Source: CAZKRL01 sp964555295
GTDB lineage: Bacteria; Bacteroidota; Bacteroidia; Flavobacteriales_D; Sanyastnellaceae
Reading direction: 5' to 3'
Assembly: GCA_964555295.1 (NCBI GenBank)
Contig: CAZKRL010000010.1
Coordinates: 1 to 64,000, forward strand
Length of the DNA: 64,000 nt
In this document: in pieces, positions 34,649 through 43,981 of the stretch
Numbering within the stretch: the first letter of the stretch is position 1
Layout: each line of letters opens with the position of its first letter
The notes under the pieces: model-generated
The model's database searches: none
The model's input: only the letters and a program-made list of their open reading frames with translations
Told to the model about the DNA's origin: nothing
Program-made: the position numbers and the translations under genes

Positions 34649-37201
34649 TCACTCGCGAACGACGACGAAAGGCAGTGGCGTCCGACGATTATCGCTATCT
34701 GCAATAAAAAAGACCCCCGCAGGAAGATCTATATTATACCGGCACCCTCCTTGCTCACAATCGTAAAAACCCATGATTCGTCCCGAGCAATCGTATACAA
34801 TTAGCTTTCCTGTTTTGTGCATGACGAGTTGATGGTTTTGAAGGGTGATGTATTCGTTTAATGAACTCACAGGAAAATCAAGATATATAATTGAGTCTTT
34901 AATACATTGTTGGTCATCCATGGCCTGAACTAAATGCAGACCAGGAGTTACATTCGAGATGCTTACCCCTTCAATTTCAATTTGATCTATTGTGAAGTGA
35001 TATGGTGCGGTGCCACCGCTGGCCGCGAAGTTGATGATGTAATTACCGGTGACCGCATCTGGCCCAATGTCCATTGTCATCATTAATTCTTCGGGTTGAA
35101 AGATTTCAATCGAAAGGGTGTCATAGCATGAAGAATTCCAAACCAAGATGCTATAATGATTAGCCGAAAGTGAATCGGGTTGAAAAGCATCGCCGATAAA
35201 AGCCCAATCAACCGTGTCTTTTGAATTGAATGAAAACAGAACTCCGCCATCATTTGAACCATTGCATGAGACGTCATTCGTCTCCCAGGTGATTTGATCA
35301 ATAGGTTTTGGTGGACTTTCAATTGAGAAATTGACTGAGTATTGGCAACCGTTAACGGAAACAATTTGGGCCGAGTATCCACCCGAACTTAAGGAGTGCA
35401 GATAATCCGCGGAAATCAGTGAGTCATTTAGTATTACCGGTAATGTCCAAATGGTATCGTTAAAAATTAAGTTGGCGGAACCCATCGAACCGATTTCGCA
35501 AGTAGGTTGATTCAAGACCACTGATAATTCGGATTCATCAATGATCGCCACAGCAGTATCTGAGTAAAAAACGTTGCCCAGATTATCGGTCCATACAAAC
35601 GATGCAAATTCATTGGCGTTGACCACGGTATTGATGGATGTATCTCCATTCGTCCAAATAATTTCTCCGTTGGGAATTAACGCAGTAAACCCCTGAGTCA
35701 TTTCGGTACATTCGGGTGTTGGAGTTGTGGCCTGCACTATGGCATGGGCTGAAAACCCTTCTGTCAAAATGAGTGATTGATTGGTAGGCACTCTTCTCCA
35801 GACATCGCGTTGCCCGGATGTCCAGCGCACAACAATGGAATCAAGTAATTCTATCTCTCCCAATCCAAAATGTTCGTTATAGGAATTTTGTGCGAGGTAG
35901 GATTCGCCGCAATTGGTGTATCTGGAAAAAAATTGATTTCCCTTGTGACAAGTGATCCAACTTCCGATGCCCTCTTTTGGTGAGTCAACTCCACGCAATG
36001 ATACTTTGAGCCAGTGATTTTCATTGGGAACAGAAAGCCAGAATTTAGATGTGCTTGGATGTGATTTCGAAACGATAATATCCTGAAATCCATCCCCATT
36101 TAAATCACCGACGGCACTGCCCCTGCTCCAGCCATTGTCGGGAATCATTCCTGATGGCTCTGTATATGGGATAAAAAAATCTCCTTCATTTTTCAAAATT
36201 TGATTTTGATTTGGATAGTTGATATGCGGAGATACACAGATATGAAGATCTTCCAATCCATCACAATCGAAGTCGGTTGATTGGGCGCTCCAGGAGAACA
36301 AATTCAGTTGGGTTCCCACCATATCAGATACGTCCTGAAAGGTGTTATTGCCCAAGTTAAGTTTATGTAGATTGCCTGTTGGGTTGTTGGTAATATAATA
36401 ATCAAGAAGGCCGTCATTGTTATAATCACCTTGGGTGGCCGACATGGCGAGGATCATATCGTTCAAATTGGCAGATACAGATATTTCTGTAAAGCTGCCG
36501 TCGCCATTGTTGAGGAACATGTTGTTGGGTGATTCATTACGATCATTAATTATGAATAGGTCAGGCCAGAGATCATTGTTTATGTCAGTCCATAATCCCA
36601 TGAAGCTATAGTTCACCTCGGTAACCAAGCCGAGTTCCGCTGATACCTCTTGGAAATATCCCGCGCTATCTTGGCGATAAAGGCAATTGTGAAAATTCGT
36701 GAGGCCAGCATACGCCTGGTCGTAGTTGGCAACGAATAAATCCAAATCGCCATCTCTATCATAATCCGCCCAGGCGTGGCCATAATAGGAGTGTTGCTCG
36801 GTGTTAAGGCCCAGCTCTTCGCTGACATCCTGAAACGTCATCGATGAGTTGCGATAGAGTTTGGCGGCCATGTTTCGCCCTGTTAAACACAAATCTCTGT
36901 CACCGTCGTTGTCGAAATCAACCCAAGATACCTGCCTTACCTCATCCTGAGAGCTATATGGCAAGTTCAGAATTTGAATCGAGTCTTCCCCTATGATATA
37001 CGCCTTACATGGTCCGTATGCATGGATGAGAGTGAAATCGTCTATTCCGTCAAGATCGATATCTGCAACTGAAACACCGCATCCGTATTCATCGGCTTCG
37101 TAGGAATTACCAATGAGATTTCCATAGGACCAGGGAACGAATTCCTGGGCGTTACAGTGGGTTAAAAATCCAACAAGGCAACCTATGAAACAGACTTTCA
37201 T
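34649..37201 (-). CDS. CRTAC1-type FG-GAP/ASPIC repeat protein with T9SS sorting domain
   Basis: An 850-residue secreted protein. The signal peptide is at residues 1-18. Then come about six FG-GAP/VCBS-like blade repeats with DxDxDGxxD calcium loops (DIDLDGIDD, DFDNDGDRD, DYDRDGDLD, DYNNDGLLD, DLNGDGFQD; about 45-380). An ASPIC/UnbV domain lies near 410-470 (GIGSWITCHKGNQ...VVRWTSGQ). A region of Ig-like SprB-type repeats runs from about 480 to 770, and a C-terminal T9SS sorting domain (about 780-850, GKLIVYDCSG...LPAGVFFI) ends the protein. A beta-propeller surface adhesin is inferred. Confidence 0.88.
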   Translation of the reverse strand: MKVCFIGCLVGFLTHCNAQEFVPWSYGNLIGNSYEADEYGCGVSVADIDLDGIDDFTLIHAYGPCKAYIIGEDSIQILNLPYSSQDEVRQVSWVDFDNDGDRDLCLTGRNMAAKLYRNSSMTFQDVSEELGLNTEQHSYYGHAWADYDRDGDLDLFVANYDQAYAGLTNFHNCLYRQDSAGYFQEVSAELGLVTEVNYSFMGLWTDINNDLWPDLFIINDRNESPNNMFLNNGDGSFTEISVSANLNDMILAMSATQGDYNNDGLLDYYITNNPTGNLHKLNLGNNTFQDVSDMVGTQLNLFSWSAQSTDFDCDGLEDLHICVSPHINYPNQNQILKNEGDFFIPYTEPSGMIPDNGWSRGSAVGDLNGDGFQDIIVSKSHPSTSKFWLSVPNENHWLKVSLRGVDSPKEGIGSWITCHKGNQFFSRYTNCGESYLAQNSYNEHFGLGEIELLDSIVVRWTSGQRDVWRRVPTNQSLILTEGFSAHAIVQATTPTPECTEMTQGFTALIPNGEIIWTNGDTSINTVVNANEFASFVWTDNLGNVFYSDTAVAIIDESELSVVLNQPTCEIGSMGSANLIFNDTIWTLPVILNDSLISADYLHSLSSGGYSAQIVSVNGCQYSVNFSIESPPKPIDQITWETNDVSCNGSNDGGVLFSFNSKDTVDWAFIGDAFQPDSLSANHYSILVWNSSCYDTLSIEIFQPEELMMTMDIGPDAVTGNYIINFAASGGTAPYHFTIDQIEIEGVSISNVTPGLHLVQAMDDQQCIKDSIIYLDFPVSSLNEYITLQNHQLVMHKTGKLIVYDCSGRIMGFYDCEQGGCRYNIDLPAGVFFIADSDNRRTPLPFVVVRE

Positions 37202-37312
37202 AAGAGGTAGGGTTAGTTAAGGTTGGGTTAAGGTAACCACATTACGCTTTAACGCCCTAATTCCAAGGAAAAATTATTTAGAATGTTTTTTCAGGGTAAA
37301 ATCCTCGAGTTG

Positions 37313-38392
37313 CTAATTGGAATATGGTTTCTGCAGTGCCTCTTTCAAAGCGTCGGCCTTGAATTGATTTTCTTCGATGCCTTCGAAACTCTTCATGATG
37401 TTGCCGTTCCAGAGATAATATACCCCCGGTGTGCCCGCTCCTGAACCAATTGACGTCCAAAACTTCGGGATATCAAGAATTTGATGGTGCGCTTTAAGTC
37501 CCGATTCAGAGAGGAATGTTGGGATTTTCTCGGGCTCCTCATCCATAAATAAGATGAAGATTTCTGGCATCTTACCTTGCTTTTGAAGTGCTCTCAAATC
37601 TTTTGCAGCTTGCTGACAATGGTCGCACCCGGGTGCAAAAAAGCAAAGGATTTTCTTTCCCTTATCGATGTTGGTTTTTTTACCACCAATCACTGAGAAC
37701 TCAGCAAATCTCGACTTCACAGGAGTGGGTTCCGGCTCAGGAATTTCAATTTCAGTGGAAGTCTTGGCCGTATCAACGGAAAGTACGTTTTGCATTGTAT
37801 CAAGTGTCGTAGTGGTGGCCAGCGAATCAGAGATTACTTCCTCTACTAACTGGGTTTGATCAGTGGCAGACTCCTTTTCACAAGGACAAAATGGAAAATA
37901 CACGAACATAAAAGCTACACATAAAGTGTAAATAAATAGTGGAACAATGAATCGATTCTTCCCTTTCGGATGCTCGTCTACAGTCTTGTAGATATATACA
38001 AGTAAACCTAAAGTAGCAATGTTCTTGACGAATGCCTCTAATGGAGTCATGGGAATGAGTTGGCCAAAGCAGCCGCAGTTGCCATTCATAGGGCCGTGCT
38101 TAACCATTTCTAACGTGAGATGCGCACAGAAAGCAACAAGCAACAATGCGGTAACTGGAATTACAAAACGCTTCAACCAATGTTTTTGAAGTATTGCAAC
38201 CCCTATGGCAAGTTCTAATGCAATTAACGCTCTTGAGAAATAGGGAGCTGTGCACCAGTCAGTAATACCAAGATCCACGAGCTGTTTTTCAAACATCCAG
38301 ATAGGAAACATTTTGGAAACAGCGGATAGCAGAAATAGAAATGATACCACTGACCGAGCGGTCCAGGGTAAATAGGTTTTAATTTGACTCAT
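37313..38392 (-). CDS. DoxX/MauE-like membrane domain fused to a thioredoxin-like domain
   Basis: The first 150 residues form four or five membrane helices of the DoxX/MauE type with a CGCFG cysteine pair (about residue 107). A further helix (about 153-172) is followed by CPC and a low-complexity acidic linker. A thioredoxin-like domain (about 230-355) ends the protein, with an active site APGCDHCQQA (CxxC) and the cis-proline segment GAGTPGVYYLW. This arrangement suggests a transmembrane thiol-redox relay that passes electrons to periplasmic proteins; partners are unknown. A TAATTTTG -7 element lies 20 bases upstream. Confidence 0.83.
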   Translation of the reverse strand: MSQIKTYLPWTARSVVSFLFLLSAVSKMFPIWMFEKQLVDLGITDWCTAPYFSRALIALELAIGVAILQKHWLKRFVIPVTALLLVAFCAHLTLEMVKHGPMNGNCGCFGQLIPMTPLEAFVKNIATLGLLVYIYKTVDEHPKGKNRFIVPLFIYTLCVAFMFVYFPFCPCEKESATDQTQLVEEVISDSLATTTTLDTMQNVLSVDTAKTSTEIEIPEPEPTPVKSRFAEFSVIGGKKTNIDKGKKILCFFAPGCDHCQQAAKDLRALQKQGKMPEIFILFMDEEPEKIPTFLSESGLKAHHQILDIPKFWTSIGSGAGTPGVYYLWNGNIMKSFEGIEENQFKADALKEALQKPYSN

Positions 38393-38412
38393 AATGCTTT
38401 TTTGAATTTCCG

Positions 38413-38420
38413 CAAAATTA
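38413..38420 (-). promoter_or_regulatory. -7 element TAATTTTG of the DoxX-thioredoxin gene
   Basis: Exact TAnnTTTG on the minus strand, 20 bases before the start at 38392. Confidence 0.55.
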
Positions 38421-38546
38421 CCTTAGGATTGAAGTAATGAAGACGGTTAAGATTTCGTTTGGCCAAAATCTGTGAACCGCTTATTCCTATTGAGTGATAG
38501 AAATCTTATTGATGGGTTTATTATTTGTATGCCAATTCGATGGTAA

Positions 38547-39278
38547 CTAAAAAATCTCCAATAGAGCATTGTAATTTTTCTGAAAATCGAGCTTCTGCTT
38601 TCTCCTGTACTGCATAATATATCGGGGGTGCTCGAGAACGTAAACTTTTCGAAAGAAGGAAAATTCATCATTCAGGTTGATAAAGAATTTTGCATTCTTG
38701 CCTGTGCCCAAAATAATTACAGCATCACGTCTGAGCCCAATGCTGAGTTGTGATTCCAAGCATCCTGCAATCCATGGTCTGAGATGTTTTGCCAATAAAG
38801 GATTGTCATAGTAATTTGCGTTGCGACCATTGGACAAGAGTCCAAGTGGACATACAGAGCCTACATAGAATTTTTGATAGAATGTTTGAACACCGCCGTT
38901 ATTCTGAATCACAGAATAAACAAACTCACTGCTAAGTTCGGCTGTTTCAATTTCAAGTGTGTCAATACCGCATACTTGTTTCAGGTTCTTCGGATCTGTA
39001 AATGGAATGCCAGTTATACCCGCACCCAAGCGTCCTGGGTTAATGCCAAAAATCCCAAGCCGCTTACCTGTTCCTTTATAATACTTGGAACAAAAGTCTT
39101 TTTGGATTTTGACAATTCTATCGTCTTCAAAGGGATTGATAAAATCAAAGCCGAGGGTTTCAATTTTCGGTGGCGTAAGATTCAGGTTGAACTCAAAAAC
39201 AGATTTGCCAAATCCGGTAAGTGACTGCTTGGGTCCAGATTTCTCACGATGGGTGTTTGAATTAGTTACGAAATTCAT
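38547..39278 (-). CDS. SMUG2-like uracil-DNA glycosylase family protein (DUF4918)
   Basis: A DNA base-excision repair enzyme candidate of 243 residues. The motif FGINPGRLGAGITGIPFTDP (about 76-95) matches the SMUG-family water-activating and uracil-binding loop (G-I/M-N-P-G). The C-terminal VYVLEHPRYIMQY (about 213-225) gives the catalytic His-Pro-Arg segment. Known SMUG2/DUF4918 proteins occur in Bacteroidota. It would act in the cytoplasm; the exact damaged base is not readable. Confidence 0.82.
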   Translation of the reverse strand: MNFVTNSNTHREKSGPKQSLTGFGKSVFEFNLNLTPPKIETLGFDFINPFEDDRIVKIQKDFCSKYYKGTGKRLGIFGINPGRLGAGITGIPFTDPKNLKQVCGIDTLEIETAELSSEFVYSVIQNNGGVQTFYQKFYVGSVCPLGLLSNGRNANYYDNPLLAKHLRPWIAGCLESQLSIGLRRDAVIILGTGKNAKFFINLNDEFSFFRKVYVLEHPRYIMQYRRKQKLDFQKNYNALLEIF

Positions 39279-39455
39279 TTGATGAAAATGACAAAATCAG
39301 GTTAGCCGGTAGTATCATTTCCAAATATATTCATTGACAGTATTGAGATTTTGTTGTTTGTTTACCATATCCCACGATGTGTGTCGTTTAATGGCATTGG
39401 TGAATCTTACGTAGACGAGAACTTGCGTATTGTTGTATTTATAATTGTTGCCCAA

Positions 39456-41573
39456 TTGAGATACTGGTCTTTTTCAAAGCTGATTTCGTTTTTGGTCTTG
39501 TTTACCCTGTGCCATGTGATTTATGCTCAGTCACCCGAATCTCTCAGGCGAAAGGCCAATATGCCGGAAACGAGCCTTCCGGAGAAACATGCTTTGTTCT
39601 ATCAGGCTTGGTTGCTGGATAGTGTTGATATACAACTGAGATATGAATTGGCGTTGATCTCAAATGATCTGGGTCGGCATCATGAAGCCTTGTATCATTT
39701 TGCGAGAATTTACCAGAAGGATGAGGGTAAGATTTTTCCAGAAAATTTGAAATTACAGGCTGAGCTTTATGCGAGGTTGGGTATGACGGATATGGCTATA
39801 GATATCTATGAGAAGTATTTACGTCGACATAAAAATTCTCCCTGTAGTCATTGTGTTAAAGACGCACGTGCAAAATTGGATGATTTAAAATGGTTTCAGA
39901 AGAATCATCATAGCTCATTGCCCTTCATGCAATGGATTAATAATAAAATAGACTCTCTTGGGGTGTCACAGCTTTTGTCGAAGGGATTGGATGATCATCA
40001 GCAGATGACCTTCATCGGAAGTAATGATCATAAGATGTTTTTCAAACAGTGCGATGAAGATTGCTACGTTTCTTCTGCTATCACGTCGTTCCGTGATAGT
40101 CTGGAGATGAATGGTCTAGAGCCATTACCCGTTCATCAAAAGTTCTGCAGTTTCAATGGAAGATTATTTAGTGTTATTGTAAACGACAATTCCTTTCATT
40201 TCGCTGATGATAAAGGTGAGCTTCTTAACGATTACCCGGTTTTCCAATTCAACAGCGATGAGGCGAAGTACTCAACACCATTTTTGACAGAGGGAAATAA
40301 GTTGTATTTTTCTTCTGATCGGTCAGGTGGATTTGGCGGGATGGATATATGGTACACTGTTCTGGAAAATGGAATTTGGTCGGAGATTAAAAACCTGGGT
40401 AAGCCCTACAATACGGAAGGTGATGAAGTATTTCCAGTTGTTCATGATTCAGTCCTTTATTTCTCCAGCAACGGCCATAAAGGTTTCGGCGGTTTAGACG
40501 TATACGCGGTACACCCAACCGATGGTAAAATGATACACTTGGCAGAACCTGTTTGCAGCAGTGCAGATGATGTTGAATTGCATTTTCAATTTTCGCAGGA
40601 AAAGGGTCGTTTGCTTTGGTCTTCTAATCGTCCCGCTAATGCTACATCCGATGCATGTTGTTACAATATTTGGTTTTCTGATTTTCACCTGACGGCCGAG
40701 GATATCGTCAGTTCAATGGACTCAACAGTATCCAGTGATTTTATAGCGAGTATCGAAGCCAATCCCTTGCAGCTATACTTCCATAATGACGAGCCAGATC
40801 CGCGAAGCCGAGTTTGTAAAACTTCGCAAGACTATCTTTCCTGTATTGATTCTTATCTCAGTCTTCGATGGAACTATATTAGCGTCAATCCAAGCGGGGA
40901 TGACTCCCTTTCTCTTCAAAAATTCTTTGATCACGAACTACATTATTCAGGTCGCCGTATCGATACACTAGCGCAGTGTATTAGAAGGGAAATGCAATCA
41001 GGTCATAATGCAGCTATTGTGGTAAAGGGATTTGCAAGCAAGCGAGCAGCGGCTCAATACAATCAATGTTTATCGGGCCGAAGAATTTCTTGTTTTGAAA
41101 ACACACTTAGGAATTGGAATGATGGTGTTTTGAAAAGCTATATGGATTCCGGAAATCTGCAAATCATCGCTCAGCCAATGGGTGAGGATTTTCTGTCTGA
41201 TCATCGGGAAGATGATATTTACTCTTATTCTTCTTGCCTTTCTCGACGAATAGAAATCATGCAAATGCTAACGGGTAATGGCGATATCCTTTGCAATTCC
41301 TCGGTTTCGTTACGCGCCGACAATCTCGAACGGCCTCTCTATTTTATGAATATTTCCGATAGAATGATGCAGCTGAAACCCATTGGATTGCCGGAAAATG
41401 TGATTATGGCTGAAAGTCTTTCGCTACCTCCAGGTGAGCTGGTTACTGCATGGATCAGAAATACGCGGAGTGATTCTTCAACCCAGGGCGTTTCTTTGAA
41501 AAATGTTGAGTTTGTGACTATGGATGGAAGTGTTAAGGCTCAGGTTCGGTTGAAAATTCATCCACAACCGTAA
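39456..41573 (+). CDS. PD40 beta-propeller plus OmpA-like outer-membrane protein
   Basis: From the chosen start the protein has a signal peptide (LISFLVLFTLCHVIYAQ), a helical TPR-like region (about 20-130) and PD40/WD40-like repeats (LYFSSDRSGGFGGMDIW and LYFSSNGHKGFGGLDVY, about 290-370). A degenerate OmpA-like domain (about 470-640, VVKGFASKRAAAQYNQCLSGRRISCF) follows. This layout is like T9SS/gliding-associated peptidoglycan-binding proteins (PorE-like) of Bacteroidota. The start is uncertain: no ATG precedes the signal peptide. TTG at 39456 with a TATAATTG element at 39440-39447 is my choice, and TTG at 39351 is an alternative. Confidence 0.78.
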   Translation: MRYWSFSKLISFLVLFTLCHVIYAQSPESLRRKANMPETSLPEKHALFYQAWLLDSVDIQLRYELALISNDLGRHHEALYHFARIYQKDEGKIFPENLKLQAELYARLGMTDMAIDIYEKYLRRHKNSPCSHCVKDARAKLDDLKWFQKNHHSSLPFMQWINNKIDSLGVSQLLSKGLDDHQQMTFIGSNDHKMFFKQCDEDCYVSSAITSFRDSLEMNGLEPLPVHQKFCSFNGRLFSVIVNDNSFHFADDKGELLNDYPVFQFNSDEAKYSTPFLTEGNKLYFSSDRSGGFGGMDIWYTVLENGIWSEIKNLGKPYNTEGDEVFPVVHDSVLYFSSNGHKGFGGLDVYAVHPTDGKMIHLAEPVCSSADDVELHFQFSQEKGRLLWSSNRPANATSDACCYNIWFSDFHLTAEDIVSSMDSTVSSDFIASIEANPLQLYFHNDEPDPRSRVCKTSQDYLSCIDSYLSLRWNYISVNPSGDDSLSLQKFFDHELHYSGRRIDTLAQCIRREMQSGHNAAIVVKGFASKRAAAQYNQCLSGRRISCFENTLRNWNDGVLKSYMDSGNLQIIAQPMGEDFLSDHREDDIYSYSSCLSRRIEIMQMLTGNGDILCNSSVSLRADNLERPLYFMNISDRMMQLKPIGLPENVIMAESLSLPPGELVTAWIRNTRSDSSTQGVSLKNVEFVTMDGSVKAQVRLKIHPQP

Positions 41574-41577
41574 CACC

Positions 41578-42804
41578 TCACCCCAGCATCATCACCGGAT
41601 TCTCCAAATAACTCTTGAGTGTCTGCAAGAAGGCCGCACCTTTTGCGCCGTCTACCACACGATGATCACAGCTCAGGGTCACCTTCATGATATTACCTAC
41701 CGTCATTTGCCCTTTCTCTACAATCACGGTTTCTTTGATAGCGCCCACTGCAAGTATGCATGCATCCGGTGGGTTGATGATGGCAGTGAATTCTTCAATA
41801 CCAAACATGCCGAGATTGGAAATGGTAAACGTGTTGCCTTCCCAATCTGAAGGCTGCAACTTTTTATTCTTGGCTTTCTCAGCGAATGTCTTTACCTCTG
41901 AGGCAATAGAGAAAAGTCCTTTCTCATTGGCAAACCGTACCACAGGCACCAGCAATCCTTCTTCAACTGCCACTGCCACGCCGATGTGAACGTGCTCGTT
42001 GTAGCGAATCTTATCACCCAGCCAAGAGCTGTTCACCGCAGGATGTCTTCGCAGCGCAGCCGCAGAGGCCTTGATGACCATGTCATTGAAAGAAATTTTT
42101 CCTTCGCCGGATGCATTCAGTGCCGTGCGCGCCTTCATGGCCTCGTCCATACGTATCTCCATGGTGAGGTAAAAATGCGGGGCCGAGAATTTGCTCTCCG
42201 CAAGCCTACGTGCAATGGTCTTGCGCATCTGCGTTACCGTCTCTTCTGTGTATTGCTCTTTGCCAACAATGGCAGCCGTTCTAACGGGCGCCGACACCGC
42301 TGGGGTACTCACCGCATTTTCAATATCTCTTCGAACAATTCTTCCGCCATCGCCACTGCCCGAAACTGTATTGATGTCAATGCCGTTTTCAACCGCAATT
42401 TTTTTGGCAAGCGGTGATGCTTTAACTCTACCATTCGATGAATTGTGAACCTCTGCGGCAACAGCAGCAACAGCCACAGGAGCGGCCGCAGCGCTTGCAG
42501 CGGGGGCTTCTGTCTTTGCAGCAGGAGCGCTGGAAGCACCACTCAATAAAGCAGCCACATCTTCTCCCTCTTTACCCAAAATGGCGAGAATAGAATCTAC
42601 CGCGGCGGTTCCACCCTTTTCCACTCCAATATGCAATAGCACACCATCCTGAAAGGACTCAAACTCCATGGTGGCTTTGTCGGTTTCAATCTCGGCAAGC
42701 ACTTCTCCACTCTTCACTTTATCTCCCACTTTCTTGTGCCACGCGGCTACCGTGCCTTCCGTCATGGTGTCACTCAACTTGGGCATTTTTACTATCTCTG
42801 CCAT
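41578..42804 (-). CDS. pdhC: Pyruvate dehydrogenase complex E2, dihydrolipoamide acetyltransferase
   Basis: It transfers the acetyl group from lipoyl to CoA in the pyruvate dehydrogenase complex. There is one lipoyl domain (1-75) with the lipoylated lysine at residue 43 (ETDKATMEF). An Ala/Pro-rich linker and a peripheral-subunit-binding domain (about 128-163, KASPLAKKIAVENGID) follow, then a catalytic domain (about 185-408) with DHRVVDGAKGAAFL. It follows pdhA by six bases on the same strand. No E1-beta gene is adjacent, so that subunit must be encoded elsewhere. Confidence 0.95.
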   Translation of the reverse strand: MAEIVKMPKLSDTMTEGTVAAWHKKVGDKVKSGEVLAEIETDKATMEFESFQDGVLLHIGVEKGGTAAVDSILAILGKEGEDVAALLSGASSAPAAKTEAPAASAAAAPVAVAAVAAEVHNSSNGRVKASPLAKKIAVENGIDINTVSGSGDGGRIVRRDIENAVSTPAVSAPVRTAAIVGKEQYTEETVTQMRKTIARRLAESKFSAPHFYLTMEIRMDEAMKARTALNASGEGKISFNDMVIKASAAALRRHPAVNSSWLGDKIRYNEHVHIGVAVAVEEGLLVPVVRFANEKGLFSIASEVKTFAEKAKNKKLQPSDWEGNTFTISNLGMFGIEEFTAIINPPDACILAVGAIKETVIVEKGQMTVGNIMKVTLSCDHRVVDGAKGAAFLQTLKSYLENPVMMLG

Positions 42805-42810
42805 GGTGTA

Positions 42811-43848
42811 TTAGTCTTTTACGTATGGGTAATCTTGTTGTGTGTAAACATCGCGATACAGTTCTTCCGCGTCGGGCAGGGGTGAATCTTCAGCGAATTT
42901 CACTGACTCTTCTACCTGAGCTCTGATCTCTTCTTCCACGCTTTCAATCTCTTGCTCAGTCATCCATTTGTGATCGCGAATCATTTGCAGAACATACTCA
43001 ATTGGGTCGCGCTGCTGGTATTCACTTACTTCATCTTTGGTGCGGTATTTCTGTGGGTCACTCATCGAGTGTCCCTTGTATCGGTAGGTCTGAATATCAA
43101 GTAGTGTGGGACCATTGCCGCTGCGTGCGCGTTCTGCTGCAATTTCAATCGCTTCACAAACGGCTTCCGGGCGCATGCCATCAACACTTGCAGAAGGCAT
43201 CAGGAAAGACGCTCCCAGCATAGATAAATCTGTAACGTTGGAGGTGCGCTCTACGGATGTTCCCATTGCGTACTGGTTGTTTTCAATGATGAAGATGACC
43301 GGGAGTTTCCATGTCATTGCCATGTTGAAGGTCTCAAACAACGCACCTTGTCGCGCCGCACCATCACCAAAAAATGTGAGGGTAACATTGTCGTTGCCAT
43401 TGTATTTGTCGGCGAAAGCAATGCCGGCTCCCATAGGAATTTGCGCACCAACAATGCCGTGACCTCCAAAGAGATTTCGCTCTTTGTCAAACATGTGCAT
43501 CGAACCGCCCTTGCCTTTGGAAAGGCCTGTGGCTTTGCCATATAGTTCTGCCATTACGAGCTTCGGGTCGGTGCCCATGACCAGCGGATGCGCGTGGTCG
43601 CGATAGGCCGTGATGACTTTATCGCTCGGACGAATCGCCTCCATCATACCGGCAAGAACCGCTTCTTGACCGATATAGAGGTGACAGAATCCACCGAATT
43701 TTTGTTGGATGTAGAGATGTCCGCATTTCTCCTCGAAACGGCGCATCAGTAGCATTTGACGATACCATTTGATATAGGTTTCTTTACCGAATCGTGCGGT
43801 AGCACCTTTGGTATCCGTTGTTTTTTGACCAATCACTGTTGTTGTCAT
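42811..43848 (-). CDS. pdhA: Pyruvate dehydrogenase E1 component, alpha subunit
   Basis: A thiamine-diphosphate enzyme subunit for decarboxylation of pyruvate. It shows MLLMRRFEEKCGHLYIQQKFGGFCHLYIGQEA near the N-terminus (the recognised stretch is longer than quoted parts), FGGHGIVGAQ, and the ThDP motif GDGAARQGALFE...IIENN (about 170-205). SMSDPQKYRTKDE is the phosphorylation-loop-equivalent. The ATG at 43848 is preferred over the in-frame TTG at 43902, because the TATATTTG -7 element (43867-43874) falls between them. A palindrome overlaps that promoter. Confidence 0.94.
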   Translation of the reverse strand: MTTTVIGQKTTDTKGATARFGKETYIKWYRQMLLMRRFEEKCGHLYIQQKFGGFCHLYIGQEAVLAGMMEAIRPSDKVITAYRDHAHPLVMGTDPKLVMAELYGKATGLSKGKGGSMHMFDKERNLFGGHGIVGAQIPMGAGIAFADKYNGNDNVTLTFFGDGAARQGALFETFNMAMTWKLPVIFIIENNQYAMGTSVERTSNVTDLSMLGASFLMPSASVDGMRPEAVCEAIEIAAERARSGNGPTLLDIQTYRYKGHSMSDPQKYRTKDEVSEYQQRDPIEYVLQMIRDHKWMTEQEIESVEEEIRAQVEESVKFAEDSPLPDAEELYRDVYTQQDYPYVKD

Positions 43849-43866
43849 ATTGTTTTTCGAAGCGGA

Positions 43867-43899
43867 CAAATATAACAATGTAGCTTGCTGTACATTGTT
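43867..43899 (-). promoter_or_regulatory. pdhA promoter with 9-bp inverted repeat (probable operator)
   Basis: The -7 element TATATTTG is at 43867-43874 on the minus strand. Overlapping its last base and extending upstream is a perfect inverted repeat AACAATGTA-8 bases-TACATTGTT (43874-43899), placed between the -7 and -33 regions. A repressor or activator binding here would control the pdhA-pdhC operon; the protein is unknown. Confidence 0.6.
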
Positions 43900-43981
43900 C
43901 AAATTCAGGAAAGTGTTACATCTACACTTAGGACTATTTTGCTTGATGTACTCGGCGTTTAACCGGTAATTGTGCCTTCTA

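Noticed and set aside
43849..43902. Longer pdhA beginning at TTG 43902
   Set aside because: It would place the -7 promoter element and palindrome inside the coding region, and the extra residues do not match the family.
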